Source: Aeromonas bestiarum
GTDB taxonomy: Bacteria > Pseudomonadota > Gammaproteobacteria > Enterobacterales > Aeromonadaceae
Direction of reading: 5' to 3'
Length of the DNA: 64,000 bases
Assembly (NCBI RefSeq): GCF_000819745.1
Contig: NZ_CDDA01000020.1
Coordinates: 17,056-81,055, forward strand
Shown: one piece after another, positions 16,895-29,067 of the stretch
Layout of the letters: every line of letters starts with the position of its first letter
Position numbering within the stretch: the first letter of the stretch is position 1
Notes under the pieces: generated by a model
The model's input: the letters and a program-made list of their open reading frames with translations, nothing else
What the model was told of the DNA's origin: nothing
The model's database searches: none
Position numbers and translations under genes: made by a program

Positions 16895-17287
16895 ATGGAC
16901 AAGATGAAAGATGTGGCACTGCTGGTGGGTCGCGTACTGCTGGCACTGATGTTTGTGATTGCAGGCTGGGGCAAGATCGGCGGCTATGCCGGTACCCAGG
17001 GTTACATGGAAGCCATGGGCGTGCCCGGATTTATTCTGCCACTGGTGATCCTGCTGGAGCTGGGTGGTGGCCTCGCCATCATGCTGGGTCTGTTCAGCCG
17101 CAGCATCTCTGTGCTGATGGCCGGTTTCACCCTGATGGCCGCCTTTATTTTCCACTATCAGCCTGCGGATCAGATGCAGATGCTGATGTTCATGAAGAAC
17201 GTCTCCGTGGCCGGTGGTTTCCTGGCCCTGGCGGCGGCCGGTGCAGGGGCCTTCAGTCTGGATGCCCGCCTCGGCAAGAACTGGTAA
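16895..17287 (+). CDS. yqjF: DoxX-family inner-membrane protein, YqjF-like
   Basis: A 130-residue protein with four membrane helices. The stretch AGWGKIGGYAGTQ, then YMEAMGVPGFILPLVILLE, is almost the same as E. coli YqjF, as is the MFMKNVSVAGGFL segment. The function of DoxX/YqjF is not firmly known; E. coli yqjF is a YhaJ target induced by nitroaromatic breakdown products. ATG 16895 is chosen, with GAGGAG upstream; the frame runs back to 16820 but lacks signals there. It is the third gene of a likely operon and ends at a strong terminator. Confidence 0.92.
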   Translation: MDKMKDVALLVGRVLLALMFVIAGWGKIGGYAGTQGYMEAMGVPGFILPLVILLELGGGLAIMLGLFSRSISVLMAGFTLMAAFIFHYQPADQMQMLMFMKNVSVAGGFLALAAAGAGAFSLDARLGKNW

Positions 17288-17321
17288 TACCCGGATAGTG
17301 AGAGTTTTCCAACGCCTTTTG

Positions 17322-17347
17322 GCCGGTGCAGCAGCACCGGCTTTTTT
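17322..17347 (+). terminator. Terminator of the yqjF unit
   Basis: GCCGGTGC and GCACCGGC with an AGCA loop are followed by TTTTTT. Confidence 0.9.
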
Positions 17348-17518
17348 ATGCCCGCCATTGACCCTTTTCCACCCTGCATGATGGCGACGTGATCTGCGGC
17401 AACAAGCGCCTTTTGCATCTTACCCCCCGATCCCCGACAATCCCATTTCGTGTGAAGTGACGGGAATGACTCACCTTTTCTCGCACCCACCCCTCATTTG
17501 AATTGGCGGGAGTCGTCC

Positions 17519-20500
17519 ATGTTTACCCTCTACCACTCCAATCAGCTGGATCTGCTCAAGGAGCTGCTGGTGAGCCGCATCCGGCAGGCTCCTCTCTCTC
17601 ACCCCTTCGATCGGGAGCAGATCCTGGTGCAGAGTCCGGGCATGGCCCAGTGGCTCAAGCTGGAGCTGGCCAAGGCCTTCGGCATCGCCGCCAATATCGA
17701 CTTCCCGCTGCCTGCCAGCTTTATCTGGGATATGTTCACCCGGGTGCTGGCGGACGTGCCGCGCCAGAGCCCCTACAACAAGGGCGCCATGAGCTGGCAG
17801 CTGATGACCATTTTGCCCGCCCTGCTGGGCAGGCCCGCCTTCGCACCGCTCGCTGCCTATCTGGGCGGTGGGAGTGACGAGGAGTCTGCCAGGGATCCCG
17901 AACAGGTGCGGCTGTGGCAGCTCTGCCAGAAGGTAGCGGATCTGTTCGACCAGTATCTGGTCTACCGGTCGGACTGGATCGCCCGCTGGGAAGAGGGGGA
18001 GGGACTTGTCGGAACAGGGAGTCAGGAGCTGGCCGGGGTGAGCGGTCAGGATTGGCAGCCCGAACTGTGGCGCGAGCTGGTGGCCCGCACCCTGGCGCTG
18101 AGCCCCAGCGGCTACCACAGAGCCAACCTCTACGAGGAGTTTATCCACGAGCTGGCGCGCACCGCCACGCTGCCGAGCAAGCTGCCGCAGCGGGTGTTCG
18201 TGTTCGGCATCTCGGCGTTGCCGCCGCGCTATGTGGAGGCGCTGCTGGCCCTAGGCAGCCGACCCGAGGTGGAGGTGCACCTGTTCGTCACCAACCCCTG
18301 CCGCTACTACTGGGGCGATCTGCTGGACAGGAAAACCCTGGCGCGCCTCGAGAACAAGCTCAAGCCCGGCACGGATATCGAGACCCTGCAGGGCCCCGCC
18401 AACCCGCTGCTTGCCTCCATGGGCAAGCTGGGGCGCGACTATCTGCATCAGCTGATGGAGCTGGAGGTGCCGCAAATCGAGGCCTTCGTCGATATCGACG
18501 AGCTGGATGCCAAAGGCAATGTCAGCCTGCTGCGCGCCATCCAGAAGGATGTGCTGGAGCTGGCCGAACGGGGGGCGGGGCAGTTCGATCTCGACGCCAG
18601 CCACCACAAGAGCCCGATCGATCCGGCGGATGGATCCTTGCAGATCCACGCCTGTCACGGCCCGATGCGGGAACTCGAGGTGCTGCACGACCGGCTGCTG
18701 GCGCTGTTCGAGCAGGACCCGTCCCTCAACCCGAAAGACGTAGTGGTGATGATGCCGGACGTGAACAGCTACGGCCCCTACATTCAGGCGGTGTTCGGTG
18801 CGCGCGGCCAGATCCCCTTCGCGGTATCGGATCGGGCGGCCAGCCAGGAGAGCCCGCTGCTGCAAAGCTTCCTCGCCCTGCTCAAGCTGCCCAACGCCCG
18901 CTTCGGCGCCGGCGAGCTGCTGGCCATTCTCGAGGTGCCCGCCGTGCTGCGTCGCTTCGAGCTGGATGATGACGAGTTCAACCAGCTGAGGGTCTGGGTG
19001 CAGGAGACCGGCATCCGCTGGGGGCTGGACGATGGTTATCCCGCCCGTTTCGATCTGCCGCCCATGTCCGGCAACAGCTGGCTGTTCGGCCTGCGCCGCA
19101 TGCTGCTCGGTTTTGCCATGGGGGATGGCGAGCCGGTGGCGGGCATCTTGCCCTGTGCCGACAGTATGGGGGGGCAGCAGGGGCCCTTGGCCAGCATATT
19201 GCCCTATGCAGAGATCGAGGGTCAGCAGGGGCTGGCGCTCGGCAAGCTCGCCTGGTTCGTCGACTCGCTGGCCGAATTCCTGCCCCGGCTGCAACAGGCG
19301 CAGCCGCTGGCACAGTGGAATGCCTGCCTGCTGGCGCTGCTGGAGCGCTTCTATCTGGCCGACGAGGAGGAAGAGCGTCAGCTCCAGCTCATTCGCAGCC
19401 AGCTGGCCGACTGGCAGACCCAGCTCGGCGAGGCTCGCTTCGATCAGCCCATTACCGCCGATCTGCTGCAGGATTACCTCGGCAGCGTGCTGGGGGAGTC
19501 CCGCTCCAGCCAGCGCTTCCTCGCCGGTCAGGTCAACTTCTGCACCCTGATGCCGATGCGCTCCATTCCCTTCAAACAGGTCTGCCTGCTCGGCATGAAC
19601 GACGGCGTCTACCCGCGCACTTTGGCCCCCATGGGCTTCGATCTGATGGCAGTGGCTTCGCGGCGCGGGGATCGCTCCCGCCGCGATGACGACCGCTACC
19701 TCTTCCTCGAGGCGCTGCTCAGCGCCCAGCAGGGGCTCTACATCAGCTATCAGGGCTTCAGCGCCCAGGACAACAGCGACAAGGTGCCATCCGTCTTGTT
19801 GGCCGAGCTGATCGACTATGTGCGTCAGGGTTTCGTGCTGGCGGGGGATGAGAGCCTCGACGACGAGACCTCCGGCAAGCGGCTGCTCAAGCACCTGATG
19901 GTGCCGCACCCGCTCACCCCCTACAGCCGCCACTACTTCCATCCCGAGCCGGGGTCGCGGCTGTTCACCTATGCCGCCGACTGGCTGCCCGCCCTCAATC
20001 CGGTGCGCGGCGCCGCCAACTTCCAGAGCGGCGAGCTGCCGCTGCCCCCCGAATGGGGCAAGGAGCAGGGGCTGGAGCTGGCCGAGTTGCTGCGCTTCTA
20101 TCGTCAACCCACCAAGTATTTCCTCAACCGCCGCCTCAAGGTGTGGTTCGAGTTGAACGAAGCCAACATAGAGGACAGCGAGCCGTTCGAGCTGGACGGT
20201 CTGCAAAATTATCAGCTTAAAGACCTGCTGCTCGGTGCTCATCTGGTGGAGGGAGACAGTGCCGTGCGTCGCGAGCGGTTGCAGCTCACAGGCCTGCTGC
20301 CGCAAGGCTGGTTCGGCAGCCTGCTGCTGGACGATCTGGATGCCGAGATGGGCAAGCTGGCGGAGCGCCTGCGCCCCTGGGTCAGTGAAAAACAGGCGGT
20401 GGAGATCGATATCTCGCTGGCTCAGGGTCAGCTGCAGGGGTGGATCGACACTCAGAAGGGACGCTTGCTGGTGGTGAAACCCGGCAGCTTCAACGGCAAG

Positions 20501-20923
20501 GATCTGCTGCTTGGCTGGATCCAGCACCTCTGCCTCTGCCTGAGCAGTGCCCCCGGCGACACCCTGCTGTTCGATGCCAAGCAGAGTCTGCGGCTGCCCA
20601 AGCTCTCGGCCGACGAGGCGCGCCCCAGACTGGCGGCCCTGGTGGCGCTCTGGGCCCAGGGGATGAAGCGGCCGCTGCCGTTTTTCCCCAACACCGCCTG
20701 GGATTGGCTCAAGGCGATGGAGAAGGATCCGGACAAGCCGGAGGCAGCCGACAAGGCGGCCCTCACCCGCTTCAACGGCGGCTACATGGTCAATGGCGAA
20801 GGGGAGGACGTTTATGTCGCCCGCTGTTTCCCCGAACTGGATGAGGCCGTGCTGGCCCAGTTGCAGGCGCTGGCCCGCGAACACCTGACCCCGCTGCACC
20901 AGACCCTGGAGGAGTTGCAATAA
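17519..20923 (+). CDS. recC: RecBCD subunit RecC
   Basis: A 1134-residue subunit of exonuclease V that recognises Chi and channels the DNA strands. The start MFTLYHSNQLDLLKELL and the segment QSPGMAQWLKLELAKAFGIAANIDFPLP are typical RecC. The inactive helicase-like core and C-terminal inactive nuclease-like domain follow in the usual order, and the length matches E. coli (1122). ATG 17519 is preferred because GCGGGAG precedes it. The stop codon shares one base with the recB start (TAATG). Unlike E. coli, no ptrA lies between recC and recB. The C-terminus is MDRHS-free in frame and intact, with no truncation seen. Confidence 0.97.
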   Translation: MFTLYHSNQLDLLKELLVSRIRQAPLSHPFDREQILVQSPGMAQWLKLELAKAFGIAANIDFPLPASFIWDMFTRVLADVPRQSPYNKGAMSWQLMTILPALLGRPAFAPLAAYLGGGSDEESARDPEQVRLWQLCQKVADLFDQYLVYRSDWIARWEEGEGLVGTGSQELAGVSGQDWQPELWRELVARTLALSPSGYHRANLYEEFIHELARTATLPSKLPQRVFVFGISALPPRYVEALLALGSRPEVEVHLFVTNPCRYYWGDLLDRKTLARLENKLKPGTDIETLQGPANPLLASMGKLGRDYLHQLMELEVPQIEAFVDIDELDAKGNVSLLRAIQKDVLELAERGAGQFDLDASHHKSPIDPADGSLQIHACHGPMRELEVLHDRLLALFEQDPSLNPKDVVVMMPDVNSYGPYIQAVFGARGQIPFAVSDRAASQESPLLQSFLALLKLPNARFGAGELLAILEVPAVLRRFELDDDEFNQLRVWVQETGIRWGLDDGYPARFDLPPMSGNSWLFGLRRMLLGFAMGDGEPVAGILPCADSMGGQQGPLASILPYAEIEGQQGLALGKLAWFVDSLAEFLPRLQQAQPLAQWNACLLALLERFYLADEEEERQLQLIRSQLADWQTQLGEARFDQPITADLLQDYLGSVLGESRSSQRFLAGQVNFCTLMPMRSIPFKQVCLLGMNDGVYPRTLAPMGFDLMAVASRRGDRSRRDDDRYLFLEALLSAQQGLYISYQGFSAQDNSDKVPSVLLAELIDYVRQGFVLAGDESLDDETSGKRLLKHLMVPHPLTPYSRHYFHPEPGSRLFTYAADWLPALNPVRGAANFQSGELPLPPEWGKEQGLELAELLRFYRQPTKYFLNRRLKVWFELNEANIEDSEPFELDGLQNYQLKDLLLGAHLVEGDSAVRRERLQLTGLLPQGWFGSLLLDDLDAEMGKLAERLRPWVSEKQAVEIDISLAQGQLQGWIDTQKGRLLVVKPGSFNGKDLLLGWIQHLCLCLSSAPGDTLLFDAKQSLRLPKLSADEARPRLAALVALWAQGMKRPLPFFPNTAWDWLKAMEKDPDKPEAADKAALTRFNGGYMVNGEGEDVYVARCFPELDEAVLAQLQALAREHLTPLHQTLEELQ

Positions 20924-23900
20924 TGGCTAACCCGCTCAATACCCTGCGTTTTCCCCTCCATGGTGAACGACTGATCGAAGCCTCCGCCGGCACCGGCAAG
21001 ACCTACACCATAGCCGGTCTCTACCTGCGCCTGCTGCTGGGCCACGGCCCGATTATTGAACAAGACAGTGGCGAAGAGGGGGCCGATGCCGGTCAGCCCA
21101 GCGCCCACGAGCGGCCGCTGTCGGTGACCGAGATCCTGGTGGTGACCTTTACCGAAGCGGCCACCGCCGAGCTGCGGGGGCGGATCCGCGCCCGCATCCA
21201 CGAGGCGCGCCTCGCCTTTATGCGCGGGCAAAGCCGCGATGATCTGCTGGCCCAGCTGCTGGTGGAGGTGGAGGATCATGAGCTGGCGGCCCGCCGCCTG
21301 CTGGCCGCCGAGCGGCAGATGGACGAGGCGGCGGTGTTCACCATCCACGGCTTCTGCCAGCGGATGCTCAAGCAGAACGCCTTCGAGTCGGGCGCCCTGT
21401 TCGAGACAGAATTTTTGACCGACGACAGCCAGCTCAGGCTGCAGGCGGTGAGCGACTACTGGCGCGCCGAGTTCTATCCGGTGGACAAGACCCTGGCCGG
21501 CTCGGTGCGCGCGCTCTGGCCTAGCCCCGCCGCCCTGCTGCGGGAGATGAGCAGCTGGCTCGACAACAGCGAGCTGGAGATCCACCCGGCCTTGGGGGAC
21601 GAGACGCTGGCAGTCCGCCATCAGGCGGCCATGGCCCGCATCGATGCGGTGAAAGATGCCTGGCTGGCGCAGATGGACGAGATTCGCCGCCAGACAGAGG
21701 GGCAGATGAAGCTCTATACCGGCAAGAATTACGAAGGCTGGCTCGCCAAGATCAGCGACTGGGCGCAGGACGAGGGGAGCGGCTATGCGCTGCCCAAGGA
21801 TCTCGAGCGCTTCGGCCAGGAGACACTGGAAGCCAAGTTGAACAAGGGGAAGGCGCCACCGACTCTGCCGCTGTTCAGTCAGATCGATGCGCTGCTGGCG
21901 AGCCGCCCCGGTATTCGGGATCTCATCCTGCAACGGGCCGCCAAAGTGGTGCGCAGCCGGATGCAGGCGAGCAAGCGGCAGGCCCACCAGCTCTCGTTCG
22001 ATGACCTGCTCAAAGACCTCGACGGGGCGCTCGGATCCAGTCTTGGCGAGCGGCTCTGCGAGCGCATTCGCGCCACCTATCGGGTGGCGATGATAGATGA
22101 ATTCCAGGATACAGACCCCCAGCAGTACCGTATCTTCCACCGTCTCTACGGCGGTCACAAAGACACGGCGCTCTTGATGATCGGTGACCCCAAGCAGGCC
22201 ATCTACGGCTTTCGCGGCGCCGACATCTTTACCTACATTCAGGCGCGGCGAAATGTGAGCGCCCACTACACCCTGGGGCGCAACTGGCGCTCCAGCAGTG
22301 CGCTGGTGGGGGCGGTCAACGGCCTGTTCGAGCGGGCCAAGGATCCCTTTATCTACGAGGCGGATATCCCCTTCCTGCCGGTGGAGGCGCAGGGCAAGAG
22401 CAAGGCGCTGCTGCTGGATGGCGCCACTGCCCCCGTGCTCCACTGCTGGCAGCTGACCGGCCAGCCCACCTTCAATCGGGGGGATTACCAGAGCAAGATG
22501 GCCCGCGCCACGGCCGCCGAGATCCACCGCCTGCTGGCCCTGGCCCGCGAGGGCAAGGCGCAGATAGGCGACAAGGCGGTGAAGGCGGGGGATATCGCCG
22601 TGCTGGTGCGTACCGGCAGCGAAGGCAAGCTGGTGCAGCAGGAGCTGGCGCGGCTCGCCATCGCCTCCGTCTATCTGTCGAACCGCGAGAGCGTGCTGGA
22701 GCAGGTGGAGGCGCGGGAGATACTGCTGATCCTGCACGCCTGCCAGAACCCGAGCGAAGAGCGCAGCCTGCGGGCGGCGCTGGCGACCGGCCTGTTCGAC
22801 CTCGACGCCAGGGCGCTGGACGCGCTGGCCTCGGACGAGCGGGCGTGGGAGAGCGCGGTGCAGGAGTTTATGGAGTACCGCAAGATCTGGCACCGCCGCG
22901 GTGTGCTGGCCATGTTGCGGGCCCTACTGCACAGGCGCAATCTCGCCTCCTCCCTGCTGGCGAGCCCCTACGGCGAGCGGCGGCTGACCAACTTCCTCCA
23001 TCTCGGTGAGCTGCTGCAACAGGTGAGCAGCGAGCTGGATGGGGAATACGCCCTGCTGCGCTGGCTGGGGGAGGCGGTGAGCCGCCCCAACGGGCAGGAT
23101 GCTGAGCAAGTACTGCGCCTCGAATCCGAGCGCAAGCTGGTGCAGATAGTCACCATCCACAAATCCAAGGGGCTGGAGTACCCGCTGGTATTCCTGCCCT
23201 TCATCTGCAGCCACAGAACTGCCGAGACCCCGCTCTATCACGAGGCGGACGAGGGGGGCAATCGCACCATACTCGACTTGACCGGCGCCGAGGGATCCTT
23301 GGCGGAAGCGGACAAGGAGCGCCTCGCCGAAGATTTGCGGCTGCTTTATGTGGCGCTGACCCGGGGCGTCTACGCCACCTGGCTGGGGCTGGCCCCGGTG
23401 CGCTCGGGCAACGGCAAGTCGGAGAAGACGGAGCTGCACCACACCGCCATCGGCTACCTGCTGCAAAAGGGGGAAGAGGGGGATGCCGAAACCCTGGCGA
23501 CCGCCCTCACCGAGCTGGCGCAGGCGCTGCCCGGGGTGGTGGTCTGTGAGCCCTCGCTCACCCGTCCGGCCCCGCTGCCGCCTGAAGAGGAGCAGCTGGG
23601 CGAGCCGCAGGTGCGCCGCTTTACCGGTTCCCTCGAACGGGATTGGTGGATCAGCTCCTACTCCGGGCTGGCGGCGCAAGGAAATGGTCACAGCAAGGGC
23701 GTGCTGGCCAATCCCGGCTTCGATGACGAGGTAGTGACCGAGGCGGTGAGCGCGGCCTTGCTGGCCGAATCGGAGGAGGCGCCTGAGCCCTCCATCTTCA
23801 CCTTCCCGAAAGGGGCGCGCCCCGGCACCCTGCTGCACAGCCTGTTCGAGACCATCGACTTCCAGAGCGCGGGCGGCGAGTCGCTGGCGCACCATATCGC

Positions 23901-24545
23901 CAGCCTGCTGGTGCAGGATGGCTTCGACGAGAGCTGGGCCCCCGTGTTGCAACAGCAGGTCGAAGCTGTGCTGGATACCCCGCTGGATACCGGCTTTGGT
24001 GATCCGGTGCGGCTGCGGGATCTGGCCCCCGAGCGCAAGCAGGTGGAGCTGGAGTTCTTCCTGCCCATGGGGCGGGTGACGGCACCTGCGCTGACCGCGC
24101 TCTGCCAGCAGCACGACCCTCTGTCGCGGGGCAACAAGCCGCTCAGCTTTGCCACAGTGCAGGGGATGCTCAAGGGCTTTATCGACCTGGTGTTCGAGTG
24201 GCAGGGGCGCTGGTATCTGCTCGACTACAAATCAAACCACCTCGGCATGAGCCCGACCGATTACAGCCGTCCGGCGCTGGAGCGGGCGATGACCGAGCAC
24301 CGCTACGACCTGCAATACCAGCTCTACTCGCTGGCGCTGCACCGCCTGCTTAGCCTGCGCCTGCCGGGCTACGACTTCGAGCAGCATTTTGGCGGTGTCT
24401 TCTATCTGTTCCTGCGCGGTATGCCGCAAGGGGGCATTTTCCACACCCGCCCCAGTCGTGAGCTGGTGCTGGGGCTGGATCGGTTGTTTAGCGAAGGCAG
24501 TGAGCCGCCAGCAGCGGGATCCCACGTATTGAACGAGGTAGAGGC

Positions 24546-24549
<4 letters not shown>
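20923..24549 (+). CDS. recB: RecBCD helicase-nuclease subunit RecB
   Basis: A 1208-residue 3'-5' superfamily 1 helicase with a C-terminal nuclease. Walker A is SAGTGKT (residues 21-27), motif Ia is VVTFTEAATAELRGR, the DEFQDTDPQQYRIF helicase motif II is near residue 392, and IHKSKGLEYP is present. The nuclease motif LLDYKSNHLG is near residue 1100, with its catalytic Asp and Lys. All key residues appear intact. It forms the heterotrimer with RecC and RecD for double-strand break repair and degradation of linear foreign DNA. The start overlaps recC and the end overlaps recD (ATGA), so the three genes are translationally coupled. Confidence 0.97.
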
Positions 24550-26615
<2,066 letters not shown>

Positions 26616-26651
26616 ATTATCCATAACCTTTTTAGATATAGTTGAATACAG

Positions 26652-26679
26652 TTGTATGTACATATGAAAAATTTATACT
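26652..26679 (+). promoter_or_regulatory. Promoter of the ParB-like/HEPN islet with internal palindrome
   Basis: TTGTAT (26652-26657) and TATACT (26674-26679) are separated by 16 bases, giving a fair sigma-70 promoter with a short leader before ATG 26698. TATGTACATA at 26655-26664 is a perfect 10-bp palindrome overlapping the -35 and spacer, placed where an autorepressor would act. Confidence 0.55.
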
Positions 26680-26697
26680 CCAACCCTTGGGGGAAAA

Positions 26698-27867
26698 ATG
26701 AATAAAATAATTCTGGAAGATAATAAGTTAAAATGTTTATCCTTTTTGGATACATTGGCTGTTTCAGATTACTTGAAATTGGCATCTGAGGCATATGAAA
26801 ACAAAGGTGGTATTCAAGGTCAGCGAACTCCTCTCAAGACCAAAACAGCTCAAACCATTAGAGAACGAATGGTTACTGACATATCGCATGGCGCTATTTT
26901 ACCTCCTATTGTTGTTGGATTGATCGTTTCAGAAAGCTGCTATGAGCGAATTAAGAATGAAAATAGTGCAGAAATAATCTCATCAGTAATAAGAAATGAG
27001 TGCTGTGAAACATTCTCTATAATAGATGGGATGCAGAGAACTACGGCGTTGATAGAGGCTATCGGTTTGAATCCTAGTACCAGTAATAATCTCGTGAGAG
27101 TTGAGTACTGGATTGCCAAACAAATGAATAGCCTGATCTATAGAATGCTAGTTCTTAATACTGGTCAGGTGCCATGGGATATAAAGCGACAGCTCGATAC
27201 AATTTATGAGCCTATAGTTGCTGAGTTGAAAAGAGAAATTCCAACTCTAGATATCAGATTGATCGATCAGTCTGGTAGACGGACAGATTCAGGGCAATAT
27301 AAGAGTAGTAAGCTGATAGAGTATTTCCTATGCTATACATCGAGAAAGTTTGATGTTGAGATAAAAGAGAAGGTTGCAGAGGACTTTGCTAGAATGGATG
27401 CCATTGCAGCAACATCTGACAACCAGTTATTAGATGACTTCATTAGTATTGTTAAGTTAATGGTATCTTTGGACCATGCTCTGTCACGGGCAGAGAAAGC
27501 TGATTCATTAGGGCGGTTTAAGTCAGGGAAAGATATATTTACCAGTGTACCTGCTGGCGTTGGTTTTGTATCTGCGGCTGCAGTTTATATATATGGCCCT
27601 CCGGGTTTTGAATCAACTGCAGAAGAAATTTCTGCCAATAAAAATGATCTTATAAGTAAGGTTCACAGCTTTATTTCGATGCTGGAAGGTCTTGATGAAG
27701 ACATGATAAATAGCATGCTTGAATTTGATCTTCTCAATGAAAAAATAAGTGCGAAGTCAGGTAAGATTGGTACTTTTGAAAGAGAATTTTTCTTTAAAGC
27801 ATTTGAGACATTATTCAAATACACAACAAAGATGACATCTTTTAAACCTTGTTGGTCTGCTCGATAA
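26698..27867 (+). CDS. ParB/DGQHR-like protein, first gene of an AT-rich two-gene module
   Basis: A 389-residue protein with much lower GC than the flanks. Residues 106-120 read TFSIIDGMQRTTALI, which resembles the DGQHR/DGQQR loop of the ParB-Srx-like superfamily (also seen in DUF262 and DndB-type proteins). The preceding RTPLKTKTAQTIRERMV ... LPPIVVGLIV layout and the following MLVLNTGQVPWDIKRQL also fit DGQHR proteins. Those families bind or cut DNA or hydrolyse nucleotides, often in phage-defence systems. GGGGGAAAA precedes ATG 26698. The stop overlaps the next gene by one base (TAATG). The fold assignment is by pattern and the function is not proven. The C-terminal half (200-389) is helical and unrecognised. 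Confidence 0.75.
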   Translation: MNKIILEDNKLKCLSFLDTLAVSDYLKLASEAYENKGGIQGQRTPLKTKTAQTIRERMVTDISHGAILPPIVVGLIVSESCYERIKNENSAEIISSVIRNECCETFSIIDGMQRTTALIEAIGLNPSTSNNLVRVEYWIAKQMNSLIYRMLVLNTGQVPWDIKRQLDTIYEPIVAELKREIPTLDIRLIDQSGRRTDSGQYKSSKLIEYFLCYTSRKFDVEIKEKVAEDFARMDAIAATSDNQLLDDFISIVKLMVSLDHALSRAEKADSLGRFKSGKDIFTSVPAGVGFVSAAAVYIYGPPGFESTAEEISANKNDLISKVHSFISMLEGLDEDMINSMLEFDLLNEKISAKSGKIGTFEREFFFKAFETLFKYTTKMTSFKPCWSAR

Positions 27868-28949
27868 TGGCAAATATAATAGATCACATTAATTTTATTT
27901 TTGACAGGATATGTGCTCACGGGGGGGAGGTTCCCCCGACAAGAGACAGGATGAGAGTTGCTCAAGGTGAAAATATTGGCGCTCAGATTGCTACCTTTAA
28001 ATCATTCAACTCTGGAGCAAAGAAGTTACTACTGAGCAATGTTAAAATGAGTTCCTTTTATGGTGTGGATTCTTATAACTCACAAGGGTATAGGTATTTC
28101 GCTATAACAGGAACATCACTTATAAACGTACCTAGTGAATGGGAGTCAGAACTTTTATGTAAAGTTGAGGTCGATGCTCCGTTATTTATTTATCTTTGTA
28201 AGATATTAGAGCTAAATGTAGACCCAAGGCTCTCATTTCAAGAGCTTAGAGATAAGTACCTTTTTCAGCAAGATGATGAAGGTTATCTAGGGCATGATGT
28301 CGATGAAATAATAAATATTTTCGAATCATTCAATGTTTTCAGAATTAGTCAGGATAGTATATTTTACAATATTGATGATTACGAGCTAGGTTATTACTTT
28401 TCATTGTGCCAAAATTTTGGTTTGGTATCTTTGCCGATGTTAGAAATAAAAGATATGTATCTGTCTATCATATGTGATTTCAATGCGAAGGTGCCAAAGG
28501 AAAATATATTTAATTCATTAACTTCTACACATTGGAAACACTGCTTTCTTGAGCTGTATCGTTGCGTTGAATGGCTTTACATGTTACCTCGAACTCTTAG
28601 TTTGAAAGAGGCTATCGGTTATGTAGATAAGGCTTCATCACTAGCTCATGAGTGTGTGGATAAGTTATCTTGGAGAAAAAAAGAAGAAGACTCATTGGGT
28701 AGGTTAATCAAGATGGCTTTTAAAAATGAAAGTTTTTATGAGCAAGCTTATTGGATGTCTATATTCAAGGATTCTGAGTTTTCTGCAGAAAAAACTGCAA
28801 ATGTTGTGTACAAACTACGAAATCAATTTGTTCATCAGTTTAATAAAGAAAAAGAAATGCAGTTAAATGATGCTATGTGGCGTGAACTCATCACTTTCAC
28901 ATTGTCTTTGATAAAAATTCTATATTATGAGTTACATGATGAAATTTGA
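27867..28949 (+). CDS. HEPN-like protein, second gene of the AT-rich module
   Basis: A 360-residue protein coupled to the upstream gene through a TAATG overlap; ATG 27867 is the start, as the open frame upstream from 27849 begins with TTG and has no signal. The C-terminal ~80 residues look like a HEPN helical bundle with YKLRNQFVHQFN, in which R318 and H323 form the R-x4-H RNase signature. The N-terminal 230 residues are mixed and unrecognised, possibly a sensor or partner-binding region. HEPN proteins act as RNases in toxin-antitoxin, abortive-infection and CRISPR systems, so RNA cleavage is the likely activity. AT-rich codon use marks it as recently acquired. Confidence 0.72.
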   Translation: MANIIDHINFIFDRICAHGGEVPPTRDRMRVAQGENIGAQIATFKSFNSGAKKLLLSNVKMSSFYGVDSYNSQGYRYFAITGTSLINVPSEWESELLCKVEVDAPLFIYLCKILELNVDPRLSFQELRDKYLFQQDDEGYLGHDVDEIINIFESFNVFRISQDSIFYNIDDYELGYYFSLCQNFGLVSLPMLEIKDMYLSIICDFNAKVPKENIFNSLTSTHWKHCFLELYRCVEWLYMLPRTLSLKEAIGYVDKASSLAHECVDKLSWRKKEEDSLGRLIKMAFKNESFYEQAYWMSIFKDSEFSAEKTANVVYKLRNQFVHQFNKEKEMQLNDAMWRELITFTLSLIKILYYELHDEI

Positions 28950-28975
28950 TTTAAAATTTAAAATCTCGTATTTTT

Positions 28976-29037
28976 GGCTTCGCAGGCTCAGCACCAACCT
29001 ACCAATTGTGTAGGTTGTGGCTGAGCGTAGCGAAGCC
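28976..29037. repeat. Long imperfect inverted repeat (palindromic intergenic element)
   Basis: Nested arms GGCTTCGC/GCGAAGCC, GCTCAGC/GCTGAGC and ACCAACCTAC/GTAGGTTG fold into one long hairpin. The sequence GTAGGTTG ... GCTGAGCGTAGCGAAGCCCAACG belongs to a class of intergenic palindrome found in many gammaproteobacteria. It sits 27 bases after the HEPN gene and may act as its terminator. Confidence 0.75.
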
Positions 29038-29067
29038 CAACGTTTACCGCGTAATCTCTTTTTTCCG

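Noticed and set aside
18251..20920. An 889-codon minus-strand frame opposite recC.
   Set aside because: Shadow of recC; composition is Gln/His/Leu-rich junk with no domain.
20812..22893. A 693-codon minus-strand frame opposite recC/recB.
   Set aside because: Shadow of recB; recB has its helicase motifs in frame on the plus strand.
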